60,000 nucleotides of DNA from Zygnema cylindricum (taxonomy: Eukaryota > Streptophyta > Zygnematophyceae > Zygnematales > Zygnemataceae). Below, piece after piece: positions 12,826 to 23,457 of the stretch. The position numbers and the translations under genes were made by a program. Each line of letters begins with the position of its first letter. Position 1 is the first letter of the stretch. The stretch is from the NCBI GenBank assembly GCA_037447655.1, contig JBBHKE010002973.1, forward strand, positions 356,322 through 416,321. The letters run 5' to 3'. Under the pieces are notes generated by a model. That model searched no databases, was not told the origin of the DNA, and saw only the letters and a list, made by a program, of their open reading frames with translations.

Positions 12826-13920
12826 GGTTATAGGCCCACCCTCCAGGGTGCCCATTTTCAATGGAACACCGTTGATATACTGGGAAACCATCAGGAGGGT
12901 TGCATTGTTTGAAAAACGGCTATGGGGCATTGTGAGTGGTCGTGTGCGTCGGCCATCTGCAAATTTGGGAGTTCCACCAGGGTTTGGAGGATCTCGATTC
13001 ACAAGAGGATCTGCGGAGGCAGAGGTGGTAGAGGATGTTGGGGAAAACATCGTGTCGGATAAAGGGAAGGAGAAGGGGAAGGAGAATCTCACACCGATGG
13101 CTAGTGGATCTGTTCTGGTAGTAGATGTTCAGAAAACCGAGGCAAATGATACTGAAATCTGAGATTTCAACAACAGCGTGGGGACTCATTTTATTCTCGG
13201 GCGTCTCACTCAAACAATTGCTACACCTCATCTTCATGTGGACAGGGCGGACGCGTTGTGGGAGGCTTTTGTCAACATTTACAAGAGTGGTATGATTCAG
13301 CAGCAGAAGCTAGCTGATTAGAAGGTACAAGCATATGTGTACAAAAGGGGGAAGATGTTAGACTTTTGTAATGACTTGGCCGGGTTATTCATAGAGTTGG
13401 AGAGTGTAGGAAAAAGGGAGACCGAGAAAGAGAAGGTGAATACTTGGTTGATGAAACTCCTAGATGATTATGAAAATATTGTTAACATGGTTCAGGATTT
13501 GCCAGATCATCGATGGATCTGGAACTCCGTTGTGGGGATGATTTTTGTTCGGGAAAGCACAATTGAGATTCGAAGAGGAGGAAAGAGTGTTCAAGCATTG
13601 GCTGCTGGAACTAACTGGGGAGATAAGGATTCCAAGAAACGTTATAGAAACTTTGGTGGAGGAGGAAGAGGAAACAAATCAGACGGATCAAGACCGAAGC
13701 CTCCAAAAGGGCTCTGTCACTTTTGTGAGAAGCCGGGACATTACATGGCGGAGTGTACTAAACATACAAAGTTGAGATTTAAAGAGGGGCAGATCGAAAA
13801 ATCAGCCGTAGCGAAGAAGAAGACATTTGTGGCAACACAAGTCATGGGAGAGGATTCCAATGGGGACGATAAAGAACTTATCCTCAACGAGGAGTTGGAG
13901 GTGAAAGGTGAGCCACGAAA
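12806..13920 (+). pseudogene. copia Gag remnant, family F
   Basis: One frame runs from the ATG inside the LTR to about 13,920 with two in-frame stops (TGA 13160-13162, TAG 13319-13321) and no frameshift. The N-terminus reads LQVIGPPSRVPIFNG, the conserved opening of the window's copia Gags. The middle resembles the UBN2/gag-polypeptide helical region (KMLDFCNDL, LPDHRWIWN). A CX2CX4HX4C zinc knuckle, CHFCEKPGHYMAEC, is at 13715-13756. The homology stops after GEPRN, where the - strand gypsy fragment begins. It was the RNA-packaging shell protein of an autonomous element; here it is dead. Confidence 0.8.
12826..12840 (+). other. primer-binding site, internal initiator tRNA-Met type (F)
   Basis: GGTTATAGGCCCACC abuts the LTR end. 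It differs at one base from the reverse complement of the anticodon arm of plant initiator tRNA-Met. It is also read as Gag codons. Confidence 0.75.
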
Positions 13921-14808
13921 CTGGAGGTCCTCGCAGAACCACAAAACAGAGGGTTGAGGATGTGAGTCCCAAGAGGATAGAAGGCAATTTTGATGCCAAC
14001 ACTGGTTGCATTGATCGCAAACCAAAATAGGACACAGTTAGGATGACGGAGTACAGGCTGTTAAGCAGGATGGAGGGTCGCCGAAATAAGTCATGTGTAA
14101 AGTGGGTTCTTCTTCCAATCCCCGAAGATGGCAAGGGGGCACATTGATTTGATTTTATTTCATTTTGCGCCCATCTTTCCCTTTGAACGTAAGAACGCCT
14201 TTGTTTAAAACTTGCACTACCTTCAAAATCAATCGTCCAGCAAAAATATCTAGAGTGTCCCTTTTCTGTTGCATTCGATAAACACTATGGGACATAATTC
14301 CCGCTCTGGCGTGGTGAACACCATAGCTGATCCCAGTGTTGAGATGCCTGTAAATTCCCCACGGCATGAGGTATTTCTAGGTGATATACCTTGGCTCTAT
14401 TGGTAATCAGTTTCTCGACCCTCCTATGGTGATCCATCTCCGTAGGACCCCTGCTTCTGCTAAGGCAACGCCGGGTAGGATGGGATGTCGTCCAAACAAT
14501 ATGAAGTAAGGGCTATAGGAATTAAGGGAATCTTGTCTACTAAATCTGTACCCCATGGCAATCCAGGGCACCCTCTTGTCCCAGTCCCCAAATCTTGTTC
14601 TACTGCATATTTACGTAGTGACGTCTTTAGTGTCTCTATGCACCTCTCGGCTAAGCCGTCGGCTTCGAGGTGGTGCTGACTAGTCAACCTGTGGTCAATG
14701 AGGCACATTTTACAAGGCTGGCAGATTCCCTTGCAAACTTGGAGCCTTCGTCGGTCAGAACCTCTGCTCTGCTGGTGCTCAGAATTGGGACAAAAATCCT
14801 TACAAGAA
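13921..14808 (-). pseudogene. gypsy integrase C-terminus and PHD-like finger (element G)
   Basis: Reading down the - strand: integrase core remnants with LTDEGSKF (second catalytic Asp, about 14,750) and the ADGLAER motif holding the catalytic Glu (about 14,650), then the chain AVEQDLG. Next comes a linker with ILKVVQVLNKGVLTFKGKDG (about 14,170-14,230). A PHD-like stretch, VCDQCNQCWHQNCL followed by P-x5-WFC, lies at 13,925-14,025. Frames shift and stops intervene. It fits as the 3' end of the same gypsy element whose RNase H lies at 17.7-18.5 kb, separated from it by a block of copia LTRs. Confidence 0.7.
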
Positions 14809-15555
14809 TGCTAGAACTCTTAGACCTCAATAGGTCCTCAAAGTAGGCAGCTCACACGAAGCATCTAGGATAACCCTGACTCCTTTGTGTTTCAGGAAGA
14901 ATAACTGCCACCTTGGAAGACAAAAACTCTAACCTCCTTCACCCATATGAAGGTAAGACTCCCTTGAGTCGATAGCAAAGAGAATCTCTGAATTTGCTCC
15001 CCTGTGTAGTAAGTTATGAAGGGTCAAAGTTGACCTTTTGTACAGAAGCTCTTTGGGAGAGAGGGTCCAATCTATCAAATTTTTCTAAGTCCTATCTCTC
15101 TCTAAAAATCTATCTACTGAAGTACAGCACCAATTATAATACTGTATCGTACAAAAAGGTACAAGTTTCGGTGTACTTTTTGTACGACCATTGTACAACA
15201 TGGCCAACAAGTCGACACATGTCATTTTTGGATTCGTTCCTGTTATCCTCGGAGATGCCGTATTCCAATATGGTTGTGCCACGTGGCATTTGATGTGATG
15301 TTGACCGCAAACCGCCAAAAAACTATTCTACGATCTCGGCATGCTTCGCGGCCTTCCGATTAAACCGGATTCTAATCGTAGCGGTCATAAATACATGCGC
15401 GATATTTGTTTCGCCTTCGAAACAAATTGCGCAGTATCCCTTTCGAATATTCTGTACGCCGTACATTACAAACTATTTCTATGTCCAAATATCGCGTTAA
15501 ATGAAATAGCCTACGTGTACAGATTTATCTAATTATCAAACCCTATATCGTATAA
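14809..15555 (-). repeat. copia LTR fragment, family B, reverse orientation
   Basis: Matches the last roughly 740 bases of the B LTR (compare 44206-45265): gcagctcacacgaag, the AAGTTGACCTTTTGTACAGA block and a dense GTAC cluster at 15149-15196. It is cut at about 15,555, where a + strand pol tail begins. Confidence 0.75.
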
Positions 15556-15664
15556 CGTGAGATGGTGGCAAACATGATGACTAAGCCTGTACCTTCTCCT
15601 AAATTAATTTTTTGCAGAGAGAGATGTGGACTTAAAATTAAAAGTGACTAGGAAATAAGGGGAG
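15556..15664 (+). pseudogene. copia pol C-terminal tail and polypurine tract
   Basis: Encodes VANMMTKPVPSPKLIF and then C-x3-CGLKIKSD and a stop at about 15,647, the standard RNase H tail of these copia Pols. AAATAAGGGGAG at 15653-15664 is the polypurine tract, ending exactly where the LTR begins. Confidence 0.75.
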
Positions 15665-16657
15665 TGTTGAAATTAAAGGTATTACTTAAGTTATTTAAAT
15701 GATTTAAATTAGAGCAGGAAAAAGCACGGGCAGCCTGCTTCTAACTTCTCTCTCTAGCCCCCATACTTGTCGTAGTCACTGAAGGCTGGAGAGGAAGCTA
15801 AAGCCATGGCTGCCTATGCTCCTTCTAGAGTCAGAAGACAGATCTTTGGCAAACTTACCAAAAGGATTGACGGACCCAGGATTTGATCCTGGTACCTACC
15901 ATCCGTCAAAGTAGCTGTTAGTCTTGCCCTGTAGTCTTAGACCAATGTTGAAGTATATAGGGTACGATAACTACTTAAAGATGACGGAATAGAGAAGTTC
16001 GATTTATCGACAAACTGACCACAATCACACAGACACATTTAAAATAGAATTACACCGGAAATGTAGTACTTGTATTTTAAACGGCTATAAATTAAGGCCG
16101 ACATCAATCTAACTATGGAGAAAGAAGCCGACATCGCGGAATGGATGATTTGGCGGTTTGCGCTCATAACCATGACAGGTGACACGTGGCAGCATAACAT
16201 TGGATAACGACATCTCCGGGACACACTATGGCGAACCCGGATATGGCAGGCGTCGTCATTCTGGCCATGTCTTACAATGGCCGTACAAAAAGTACTTCGG
16301 ACCAAGTACCTTTCTGTAATGTACACTCAATTGATTGGCTCCGTACATCAGTAGGAGGGGGTTTAGAGAGGGGTTTAGGAATTAGAAAATAAGAGGTAGC
16401 CGCCTCTCTCTTAGAGAGCTCTTGTTTAAAATGGTCATCTTCGACCATTCATAATTAACTACTCAGGGGAGCAAATTCAAGGATTCTTTTTATGGCAGAC
16501 TCAAGGGAGTCAGCCCTTCCAAGGGGTGCTGTTTTGGTTAGTCTGTATTCTGTCAGGGTGTCAACAATATTTAGACAAAGCTTAAAGAACTGAGGTTATC
16601 CTAGTGGCTTGTAGGAAGCTGCCTACTTTGAGTACCTATGGAGGTCTCAAAGTTGCA
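15665..16657 (+). repeat. copia LTR (3' LTR), family F type
   Basis: Begins TGTTGAAATT right after the polypurine tract and ends GTTGCA. It contains an antisense tRNA-like segment (GGATTTGATCC, about 15,880), GTAC motifs before 16,320 and the U5-type block GATTCTTTTTATGGCAGACTC. It lands in the Gag of a reverse-strand element (bases 16,658 on). Its right flank TATGC does not match the CAATT left of 11,901, so the two F LTRs are probably not one insertion. Confidence 0.75.
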
Positions 16658-16783
16658 TATGCCCCATAGATGCTTCTCAAATAGTTCTCCCTCCATCATC
16701 ATTTCCCAATACAAAAAGTCTGATCCATCAAATATGGGCACCTTAGAGGGTGGGCCCATAACCTGAAATTCGATGGTCTCCAT
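16658..16783 (-). pseudogene. copia Gag N-terminal fragment (reverse element F')
   Basis: Starts at ATG 16783 inside its own LTR and reads METIEFQVMGPPSKVPIFDG, then a W-rich stretch ending near HLWGI, where the + strand LTR cuts it. Only about 42 residues survive. Confidence 0.75.
16749..16763 (-). other. primer-binding site, internal initiator tRNA-Met type (F')
   Basis: On the - strand an exact GGTTATGGGCCCACC, immediately next to the LTR end at 16764. This is the perfect 15-base complement of the initiator tRNA anticodon arm. Confidence 0.85.
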
Positions 16784-17640
16784 TGACCCATAAAATGAGC
16801 AGCCTATTTAAAGCCTCTTAGATAATATTTGCGCCTTCCACTTTCCCATTAAATAAGCGCCGCCCTGGAACAAAAATAATCTGACCACCCTCACCCTTAA
16901 GAGGACAAAGACTCCCTTGAGTCAAACGCAAAAAAAATCAATGAATTTGCTCCCCTGAGCAGTAAGTTATGGCTGGTCAGAGATGACCTTTATAGTTACA
17001 ACCTCTCTTAAAGAGAGGTCCCTAAATATGACTAAGTTTTGGTTTGCCTACTCACGACTACCTACTACTAAAACCTAGTCGAATAGGAACACTATATAGT
17101 TCAAAAAGGTACAATGGGCGATGTACTTATTGTACGACCATTGTACGACAAGGTCTACAAGGTAACACCTGTCAAATCAGGAGCCATGGTTCCTCCTTCT
17201 ATCTTCTCCGGTATCAAATAATATGGTGGCACGTGACACCGCGTGACGTTATCTCCGTATGTTGCAAAAAACTCACTTCGCGTGGCGGCTATAATGCTGG
17301 CTTTTCGATAAAAACATTTTTTACACGGTTCAGATTCACGTACATGCATGGATTGTTCCTCTTCGTTAGTCTGGTGTTAATTAGTTGTCGCGTTTATGTT
17401 TATATATCTTTGAAACCCGTCATGTGTATCATTTCGATAACGCTTTAGTGGATAAGACGTCCAAATACCTAGTGGTTTGCAGACCCAGGTTTAAATATGG
17501 ACCTAAGCACCATTTTGGTAAAATATATTATACTTCTAAAATCTGCCACTTTCTAAATATCGCTACAGCCATGGCGTGCCTTTGATCCTCTATCTCTCTC
17601 TTTAAAGTGGAAATAAATTAGAAAAGTGAACTATTAATTA
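16764..17640 (-). repeat. copia LTR, reverse orientation (5' LTR of F')
   Basis: Lower edge is set by the primer site. The GTAC cluster is at 17,100-17,150, with a CACGTGACACCGCGTGACG block at 17,230-17,250. The upper edge is uncertain because I could not find a clean TGTTG terminus; gypsy homology resumes by about 17,650. Confidence 0.6.
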
Positions 17641-20600
17641 CCTCTTTTCATCATGTCCAAAGTGTCCACATTGCTGGTGAAGGCGGGAGATGAGAGTCAT
17701 TGATCTACGGGTGGAGGAACCACTTTTGTTGTCCTATCGGCCCATTTTTTAAGAAGGATGCCTTAGTCCCATTCGTACACCGCCATTCGGGTTTACACTC
17801 AAGACAATTGAACTCCCGCAAAATAGGAAAAAGGGGAGCTTGGCTCAATAGATTGGAGGGAGTCGCGGTCGCGGTCCTTTCGCCCGGCTCCTATATGTGC
17901 TTGGCCCTCCACATCTGCAGAAAAAGTTGACAGTTCACCCCAAGATCGACGAAGCCAAATAAAGGCACAGGAGGCCGCGACAAGTCCCAGACTGAGCTCG
18001 GGGTCGTCATTGTGCTGGACTCCGCTAAAATCTCGAGTTGAAGGGTCGGGATTTCTGCTCGTCAGCATTCCCGCGGATTTTCCCTGCCTGGTGGATAATG
18101 TTGAAATCATCTTCCTCCAATATTAACACCCATCTAGCTAGCTTGCCGGTTTACTTACTATTTTCAATTATCGATTATAGCGGCTGATGATCCGTAATAA
18201 GTATGAAGTGGATCCCATAGAGATAGGGCCTAAAATATTGAATGGCCTAAACTGCGGCTAGTACTCGCCGTGGTAATTGCTGTAATTCCCCTCCTCTTTA
18301 TTGTTACTCCTACTAGCGTATGCCACCACATACTCAGCCACAACATCATCTAATTGAGCCAAAACGGCCCCCAATCCAAACCTGCTCCATTTCGTGTATA
18401 GGAGGAAAGGCCTTTGGTGATCGGGCGTCTGGAGCATGAGATACTTCAGGGATCTTTCAAAAAATAGAAGGAAATTTGTTGTTCTTCCGCCCACTGCCAC
18501 TATGAGTCCTTCCGCAACAACTGATTCAGAGGTTGGGCGTGACTATTGAACTCTGGGATGAATCTCCGATAATAGTTGGCCATGCCCAAGAATGTGCGAA
18601 GTGCCGAGATGTCGGTCGGAGGGGGAATGGCGTGAACGGATGCCACCTTGACCATATGGGGACCTATTGTCCTGGGGTTCAGTTGATGTCTTTGATAAAT
18701 GATTTTCTGCACCCCAAATATACCGTTGTCCGGGTGACATTTCAAGCCCGATGCTTGGAGAGCTCGTAGGACAATATAGATATTCTCCAAGTGTTCTTCG
18801 AAGCTCTTGGAGAAAATAATCACATCATCAATATAGTACCGAGCACAATCGATTCTTCGGAGAGTTTCGTCCATTGCTCGTTGAAATTTTGCGGGCGCAT
18901 TCTTTAGCCTGTACGGCATGTAAAACCACTCATACAACCTAGACCCTACCCAAAAGGCCGTCCTCTCCCGGTGCTTTGGTTCTATAGCGATTTGGTGGAA
19001 CCCAATCTTCATATCCAGAGTGGAGTAGATTGTGGCCCTTGGAAGAGTGTTAAAGGTTTCTTCCGGGGTGGCATCAAATATCGGTCAAAGACGGTTGCCG
19101 TGTTGAGAATTCGATAGTCTTCGCACATTTGAAAATCTACATTTTTTTCCGATAGAGTTTTTTTTGGGCGAGAGGACTGTCACAGAAGCAAACACATAGA
19201 GTCCGTACTCTCCTACACTAGTCTTGCTTCTACAAAGGTTTGTACCTTTGGCGTGATGAACTGTTTTGCCTTAAAGTTGATGGGGTAATGCTTTTACCAA
19301 ACAGTTGTCATCTCATCTATCTAATCGTTTTGAAAATAAGTCCCTTTATAAATACCAACATCGCTGTTTGACCATGAAAACACATGTTTGTTCTCTTTTA
19401 ACAGTTTGGCAAGCCGGGCCTTCTGCCGAGGGTCAAGTTGCTCCCCGAACGTCCAGTCCATCTTCCCTGGTTCCACTCTTGCCCATGCTTCCGGTGGTTG
19501 GCCCCAACGGGAAGTGTCGAACTCCAACCCTACTTGGGGGTCTACACTTACCCCTCCTGTTAGGACGCTGCTGCTGACAACTTCTGAGAAACTATCTCCT
19601 TTCGAGACTCCGCCCCCCCCCACTAAGGAAACTCTCAAATCCAGTGTGATGTTTAAACTACAACTTTGGGATTTTGAGATACGTGGTGCATCCTTGGTTG
19701 TTGGTTGGAATCCCATGGCATGTTCTCTTTCTTCAATATTTGGTGTTGTCCAGAGTGCAGTTGTGCTATCAAATATCATCCCAAGGGCTTCTTTGCAATA
19801 GGCATGGCTGTTTCAAAAGGAAACCAGTGTGGGAAGTACTTTTCGTTTGGCTTCATATTTATTGCAGCGAAAAAACGGTGATCGATTAGCTGCGGTCATA
19901 GGGGTGGCCATTCGCCCCTTTCCCAGATTTTGTGGGACTGTAATCCGGGGTTTTGGGACCTGGGTTGCTAAGAATTGCTTGAGGATTGGGAGAGGGACCA
20001 GTTTGGTACAATAAGCCATAACCCTATGTTCTCGTGATCTTATTTGCGCTGCATCGAAAACTGATGGTGCCCCTAGAACCTATGTAACATGATTCCAACT
20101 GTTGATCACATGTTTCCTTTTATCATCTGTAGGGTGGACATTTTCTAAGACGTACCTCACTGTTGTGTCTTCTTATTCTTGTAGCTTTGAGATCAACCGA
20201 GTCATCTGAAAGAAGGTTCTGCCCCGGCTCTCTTGGTGTCCCTTTCCTTGTCCAGCTAAGGAGTACCTTTGACAAAGCCATCCGGCTACTACCAGATCTA
20301 CCCTTCCCAGACTTCCTAGATGAGATGTCATAATGTGGTTCACATTCAGAGTGAGCTTCCGATGAGCGTTGGAAATGGAGGACTCTGGTAGTTGTAGGGG
20401 ATATAGTTAGTGAATCTGTCGCAGTCGGTGTTCACCAACGACTCGAGATTCAACTGCTAGTTCTACTGCTGCATAGTCTTCCTCCGCGTATCCTGCCTTC
20501 AAAACGGCTTCCAAATCGGAACAGATTCTAGAAATGAGAGATAAGATTCGGAGTGCAGAATTGGGAACCATTAATGACACCAGTTGTCACTTAAATCCCT

Positions 20601-21357
20601 TACCTCCGGTGGAACAACCAAGGGTTTTGACTAAAGGGACGTTTTGCCTTTGGTCCACTCCCCGCCAAAGTGTGGCCATCTGTAATAATCTCTGCTTGTA
20701 TTCCAGTTCCCACCGCTTAGAAATGGGGAATTGCAAGATCGCCTGGGTGATATCAACGAAACAGGCAAATAACTCCGAAGGTGTGGAGGTCGCATACATA
20801 GGGTAACCTCCAAACACAAAAACAATTGTTTTTTCCCCGATTCCATAAAACTAAGGACATCACCACCTTGGTGCCTTCAGGATCCTCCGGGTCCCGAACA
20901 GTAAACTGCTCTTTCCACATACTCAGCCACATATTTAGCCTTGTCAATGTAGCCATCCCCAGCAGAATTTCGAACTGTTTACCTTCCACCACTAGAAAGG
21001 GGAGCTAGATTCGAACGTGTTGGCATGCGTCATCAAAAAATTTGATTTCCATGGCCTTGATAATTCGATAGACAGGCTGATTTCATTGCTGACGATGCTC
21101 AGACAGATGTCCCTCTGGCAAATTTCAGGTCAGAGTTCCTTAGGCATTTGTTGTTAAGCTGAGGTTGTGATCGGGTTCGGGAGCGATACGGTATCGGCCA
21201 CAACGTTTTAATACCCTCTATAAATGTTAAGTTTGAAATTGTCGGCCTTGTTGAGAATAAGGGGCAGCGATAACGCCTTATAATCCATATCTACCATAGG
21301 GGTTTTGGGTTTCAAGGAAAAAAAGACTGTCCGGGCTGGTTTGCCAATGCCACTCTA
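17641..21357 (-). pseudogene. Ty3/gypsy pol remnant: protease, reverse transcriptase, RNase H (element G)
   Basis: Read downward from 21,357. A protease-type segment with EGKQFEILLGMATLTRLN lies near 20,930-20,990. A pre-RT linker (WSNSDVGIYKGT, about 19,330) follows, then the RT core with KIGFHQIAIEPKHRERTAFW and the catalytic YIDD (in RYYIDDVIIFSKS, about 18,805-18,845). RNase H with GLGAVLAQ is near 18,350, and the region ends at DDFNIIHQAGKIRGNADE (about 18,110). In RNase H the expected Asp after YT is Lys (YTKWS), so it could not be active. Several stops and shifts break the frame. The gag half of the same element continues on the far side of E1, at 27,678. Confidence 0.85.
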
Positions 21358-22353
21358 TGTTGAAATAACTAGTTTTTGGTATTTTCTAGGTCTAAATATA
21401 TTAGCGGAAACAGATAAGAAAAATGCAGGCAGCCTGCCTCCATCTCTTCTCTCTTGCCCCACTACTTGTTGTAGTCAATGAAAGAGAGAGTGAGTGATGG
21501 AGCCATGGCTACCTCAGCTCTATAGGCACGACTAAAAAGTGACTTAAGTCACTCTCAACAAAAAGTAGAGTCCCGCAGGACTCGAACCTCCGACTAGTTA
21601 GAGCGCGGCGTAGCCGTTAAATCTAACCAGTCTAACGTAAAAGTCCATTAGGATATATAGGGTTTGATATATATTTAAACTTTTGTATAGTACTAAAATC
21701 GATGAAATAAAATATGAACGAAGGAACATAGAACTAGTTAAAGTTTAGTGCGGACGTTAGTTCGCACAAAATAAATGAATCAAACATTTGTTTCGACGAC
21801 CGACATTTAATGTCGAATTTAATCCGACGGCACAGATTACTACCGAGATCGCGGAATGGTCACTTTTGGCGTTTATGGACGTGGCATGACCTGGCGCCAC
21901 ATGGAGAGATAACATTTGGTTGCAGGAATTCCGAGGAACATACGACAAGCGGAAGGGCGACACGCGTCCCCTAAGTGGCCTTGTCGTACACATGCCGTAC
22001 AGAAAGAACATCCGCAGTAGTACCTTTCTGTACTTTAAAGTCATAGGATTTGTTCGTACTTCAGTAGATAGGGGTTGTGAGAGGGGTTTAGGACTTAGGA
22101 AAATCTGGTAGGTAGTCACCTCTGAGTAAGAGAGCTTTGTATAATTTTTGCCGGCTTATAAATTATCAGCTGGTTGGCCGTTTTCATTGATTCTTTTTGC
22201 TACAAACTCACGGAAGTCGAGGCTGCACAGGGATGCAGTCAAAATGTCAATTTGCCTCCTTGGGCATCAGAGGTTGTGGCTTGAAGTGGGTTAGTTAAAA
22301 ATTATCTAGAGGCTTCCTGAATTCTGTAGTCCAATGGAGGACAGAGAATTGCA
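21358..22353 (+). repeat. 5' LTR of E1
   Basis: TGTTGAAATAACTAG at the start, AATTGCA at the end. Contains an antisense tRNA-like segment (21,578-21,650), a G-box-like palindrome (CGTGGCATGACCTGGCGCCA, from 21,880), GTAC motifs at 21,985-22,055, a TATAATTTT box near 22,140 and the gag ATG at 22334. Confidence 0.88.
21578..21650 (-). other. tRNA-like segment inside the E1 LTR (antisense)
   Basis: On the - strand GGTTCGAGTCC (21578-21588) fits the RNA polymerase III B box GGTTCGANTCC exactly. About 38 bases upstream is a D-arm-like GACTGGTTAGA (A-box region). No acceptor stem closes cleanly, so this is not called a tRNA gene. Confidence 0.55.
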
Positions 22354-23457
22354 GGCTATGAGCCCACCCTTTAGGGTGCCCACCTGAAATGGATTTGGGT
22401 TCATTTATTAAGAAGCCATGATGATGGGGGCTTTGTGCGAAAAACGATATTGGGGTATCTTCAGTGGACAAGTGAAACGTCCACCTTCGAGAATTCCACC
22501 AAGATTTATATGAGTAAGGTTTTCTGCAAGAGCGACTGCTTCAGCGGATGAGGAAGATGATGGGGACAGCAGTGTGTTCAAAAAGGGGAAAGGGAAGGAG
22601 ACACCCCTCACTCTTATTACCAAGGCACTGGGAGTGGCGGTCGTGAAGACCGTGGAGAACGATAATCAAATGTAGGAAAAAGTAAACATGGCTACCAAGA
22701 ACTTCATTCTAGGGCACCTCACTCAAGCTTTCGCCACCGTTCACCTTCACATTTTCAAAGCCGAGGAGTTGTGGATGAGTTTGGTGGATATTTATAGAGC
22801 TAGTACTATTCACGAGCTCGAGTTGGCTAAGTAAAAGCTAGCGAGTTACATTTACAAAGGAAGAAAGATGTTAGATTATTGTAATGATCTTTCTTGTTTT
22901 TATATGGTGATGGAAAGTGCCGGGTGGACAGGTATAATGAAGATGAAAGTTAACACTCTCATCATGAAGTTACCAAACGAGTACGAGAACATAGTGCACC
23001 GAGTAAAGGAAATGACTGATAGTCATGGAAGTGATATACAGTGGTCTGGATGATACTTGTGCAGGAAAACACCATGGAGATTAGGACAGGAGGAAAGAGC
23101 ATTCAAGCTCTAGCTCCAGGAGGAGATCGATGGGGGAAGGACCCGAAGAAACAATTTAAAGGGGAAAGAGATCAGCTAGAGGACGAAGGCCGGTAGAGGG
23201 CCTTTGTTATTTTTGCAAAGAGCCGGGACACTTTATCGCGGATTATGTCAAGCTGTCAGAGCTGAGGCTCCAAAAAAACCATGGAGGGGGTTCTTGTGGA
23301 CAGAAGAAAAAGGCATTTATATCATAAAATTGACACTAAAAATCGAGGACGAGTCCTCTGAGGAGGATGGGGAGCTTCTCTTTGACGAGAGTCTGGAGGA
23401 GAAGGAGATCCCTCGGAGACAGAAGTGTGCCCTAGGAGCAATTCAGGAAGTTCCATA
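22334..23457 (+). pseudogene. copia Gag remnant of E1
   Basis: Starts at ATG 22334 in the LTR; a TGA appears at about 22,384 and further stops follow. Recognisable pieces are KMLDYCNDLSCFYMVMESAG (about 22,868), a Gag helical region, and a zinc knuckle at about 23,204-23,245. The knuckle's last ligand is Tyr instead of Cys (CYFCKEPGHFIADY), so it is broken as well. The acidic linker before the protease is at 23,340-23,440. Confidence 0.78.
22354..22368 (+). other. primer-binding site of E1, internal initiator tRNA-Met type
   Basis: GGCTATGAGCCCACC directly after the LTR; two differences from the perfect 15-base match seen at 16749-16763. Confidence 0.7.

Noticed and set aside
11901-16657. 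The two F-type LTRs as the ends of one complete element
   Set aside because: Left flank CAATT and right flank TATGC differ, and gypsy and B fragments lie between without a consistent insertion boundary.
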